NCBI RefSeq assembly: GCF_004349055.1
Contig: NZ_SMKX01000053.1
Span: 1-50,283 of the forward strand
Reading direction: 5' to 3'
From: Kribbella antibiotica
GTDB lineage: Bacteria > Actinomycetota > Actinomycetes > Propionibacteriales > Kribbellaceae
Length of the DNA: 50,283 nucleotides
The position numbers and the translations under genes were made by a program. Positions within the stretch are counted from its first letter, which is position 1. Each line of letters begins with the position of its first letter. The notes under the pieces were generated by a model, which ran no database searches, was not told the origin of the DNA, and saw only the letters and a list, made by a program, of their open reading frames with translations. Below are positions 49,151-50,283 of this stretch, one piece after another.

Positions 49151-49759
49151 GTGAAGCTCTATTCGCAGGTTGGCAGTCAGCGGTTCTGGCAGATCTTCGG
49201 CGACCTCCTCCTGGTCGCCTGGGTCTACGTCTGTGTGAAGGTCGGCCTGCTGGTCTTCCGCATCACCAACGCCCTCGGCACCCCTGGCCGCAAAACCGCC
49301 GAAGCCGGCGACGGCCTCGCCGCGGACCTCCGCCGCTTCTCCGTCCCCATCGGCAAGGTCCCCGCCGTCGGCGACGAACTCCGCTCACCCATCGACGGCG
49401 CCGCCGCAGCCGCCGCGCGCCTGGCCCAGGCCGGTCGCGACCAGGCCCACGCCGTCGAACAACTCGCCTACGTCCTGGCCGCCGTCACCATCGCCCTCCC
49501 CATCCTCTTCGCCCTGCTCATCTGGCTCCCGCGCCGCCTCCGCTTCATCCGCCGAGCCACCGCCGCCCAACGCTTCATCAACAACGCCGCCGACCTCGAC
49601 CTCTTCGCCCTCCGAGCCATGGCTAACCAGCCCATGCACAAACTCGCCCGGATTTCCGACGACCCAGTCACCGCCTGGCGCGAGGGGGACTCGGCGATCA
49701 TCCGCCAGCTCGCGGCCCTAGAACTCCGCACTACCGGCCTAAAACCCCCACCTGCCTGA
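49151..49759 (+). CDS. Two-helix membrane protein of unknown function
   Basis: 202 residues. Membrane segments at about 13-37 (FWQIFGDLLLVAWVYVCVKVGLLVF) and 106-127 (LAYVLAAVTIALPILFALLIWL), a basic stretch after the second (PRRLRFIRR), and a loop rich in Ala/Arg between. No family recognised. GTG 49151 is ten bases past the kynA stop, so co-transcription is likely. Third positions are extremely C-rich. Confidence 0.75.
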   Translation: MKLYSQVGSQRFWQIFGDLLLVAWVYVCVKVGLLVFRITNALGTPGRKTAEAGDGLAADLRRFSVPIGKVPAVGDELRSPIDGAAAAAARLAQAGRDQAHAVEQLAYVLAAVTIALPILFALLIWLPRRLRFIRRATAAQRFINNAADLDLFALRAMANQPMHKLARISDDPVTAWREGDSAIIRQLAALELRTTGLKPPPA

Positions 49760-50175
49760 CCGCCCCCACCCCTCCCGCATCTGCTGGGTCCACCCGTGAG
49801 CTTGCGGGTTCTGCACCCGCATGACGGTCCAGAACCCGCCATCTGCTGGGTGAACCCACCGCGTGGTCCCACCTCCCCAGCTCAGGGGCCAACCCCCGAG
49901 CTGGTGGGTTGCACCGCCGGATTCTCGGGGGCCAACCACCCATCTGCGGGGTTGACCCCTGAGACGTCGGGCCGGCCAGCCTGTACGGCGCGTACGGCGC
50001 GTACGGCGCGTACGGCGCGTACGGCGCGTACGGCGCGTGCGGGGCGGGCGTCGTACGGGTGTGCGGTGTTGGTGGTTCGCGGTTGCTGCGGTCTCGGGGG
50101 TTGGCCCCTGAGGTGGTGGGTTGCACGGTCGGATTCTGAGGGGGCAACCCACCGGCTGAACTGGTCCCCGATTGT
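49760..50175. repeat. Repeat-rich intergenic region
   Basis: 416 bases without a gene, filled with short direct and inverted repeats of the kind GGTGGGTT and CCAACCC. Two copies of a unit of about 50 bases (49887-49936 and 50101-50150) share GGTGGGTTGCAC and CGGATTCT. Their arms contain CCCC(C/T)GAG and matching G-runs, so each can fold. The region ends at the IS3 element. Confidence 0.75.
49983..50036. repeat. Six perfect tandem copies of a 9-bp unit (GTACGGCGC)
   Basis: Positions 49983-50036 hold six exact copies of GTACGGCGC, followed by a degenerate seventh (gtgcggggc). All six frames are open through it, so ORF calls here are an artefact. Copy number could vary between strains. Confidence 0.97.
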
Positions 50176-50283
50176 TGGACTGGCTGGTTAGAAGCCTAGG
50201 CCGCGAGGGCTTGGGCCCGGTATTGCACCGGGCTCAGGCCCTCGAGTCTTGTTGAGATGCGGTCGTTGTTGTACCAGCGGATG
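50176..50283 (-). mobile_element. IS3-family element, right part, cut by the window end
   Basis: The transposase 3' end (50196-50283) is followed by about 20 bases ending in TGGACTGGCTGG (50176-50187), which may be the terminal inverted repeat; IS3 elements begin TG and end CA. The other end is outside the window, so the repeat cannot be checked. Confidence 0.7.
50196..50283 (-). CDS. IS3-family transposase (OrfB) C-terminal fragment
   Basis: Reading the minus strand from the window edge gives IRWYNNDRISTRLEGLSP and then VQYRAQALAA and a TAG stop at 50196. WYN..R....L.GLSP..YR is the conserved C-terminal end of the DDE integrase core of IS3-family transposases. The gene continues beyond the window. 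It is too short for other calls but the motif is characteristic. Confidence 0.88.
   Translation of the reverse strand, partial: IRWYNNDRISTRLEGLSPVQYRAQALAA

Noticed and set aside
49983..50036. CRISPR array
   Set aside because: The repeats are contiguous 9-mers without spacers, and no cas genes are present.
49731..50152. Minus-strand frames with APYAPY or RRTRRT repeats
   Set aside because: They exist because the 9-bp tandem array is open in all frames; no start site, codon bias or family supports them.

Overview
The window is about 50 kb of high-GC actinobacterial DNA. Pointers are strong G/C preference at third codon positions, frequent cgtacg-type words, GTG starts, 1-4 base start/stop overlaps, leaderless TANNNT-ATG starts, Ku-type NHEJ, WS/DGAT acyltransferase, GT87 and DUF6912/DUF2505 families. 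The style of the RHS and GH76/DUF4091 genes suggests a soil actinomycete such as Kribbella or a related Propionibacteriales/Nocardioides lineage; this genus-level guess is inference. No rRNA, tRNA or CRISPR was recognised.

Layout. (1) 1-4450: two paralogous acyltransferase-3 membrane proteins flank an alpha/beta hydrolase, followed by a quinone-oxidoreductase-like gene. The first 124 bases are a perfect inverted copy of 515-638, inside the first acyltransferase, and a 164-bp MITE sits exactly at the hydrolase stop codon. (2) 4447-8063: VanW, an Rv3235-like protein, a repeat-bearing LysM protein, a conserved hypothetical and a small BldC/excisionase-type HTH protein. (3) 8234-14799: a SAF (CpaB-like) protein and a CpaE/MinD-like ATPase, then DUF4097, HAD and GT87 genes, then a membrane protein paired with a cupredoxin-like lipoprotein. 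(4) 14976-18372: a compact plus-strand unit of WS/DGAT, DUF6912, Ku and VOC. (5) 18369-24353: YfhO, a PIG-V-like mannosyltransferase and a secreted tachylectin/PLL lectin, all on the minus strand.

(6) 24598-34250: a 3089-residue secreted RHS polymorphic toxin and, two bases later, a DUF7919-like small gene that is the best immunity candidate. The toxin tail and the small gene are visibly less GC-rich than the core. A 580-bp stretch without a convincing gene follows. (7) 34833-40958: alpha/beta hydrolase, pruA, a DUF3616-like protein, TetR, secreted lipase, a Cys4 mini-protein and DUF2505. (8) 41013-47691: a carbohydrate locus with a Tat-exported DUF4091 glycoside-hydrolase-like protein, a ROK regulator, a small hypothetical and a secreted GH76 (alpha-1,6-mannanase family). 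A 32-bp palindrome overlaps the promoter in front of the DUF4091 gene. (9) 47755-50283: a small membrane protein, tryptophan 2,3-dioxygenase, a membrane protein, a repeat-rich intergenic region and the 3' end of an IS3-family transposase running off the window.

Most of the window deals with the cell surface: acyl modification, wall binding, glycosyl transfer and lectins. The most notable system is the RHS toxin with its C-terminal Stv-like module and adjacent immunity candidate. Next come the operator-bearing mannan-type locus and an orphan CpaB/CpaE pair whose Walker A lysine is replaced by arginine.
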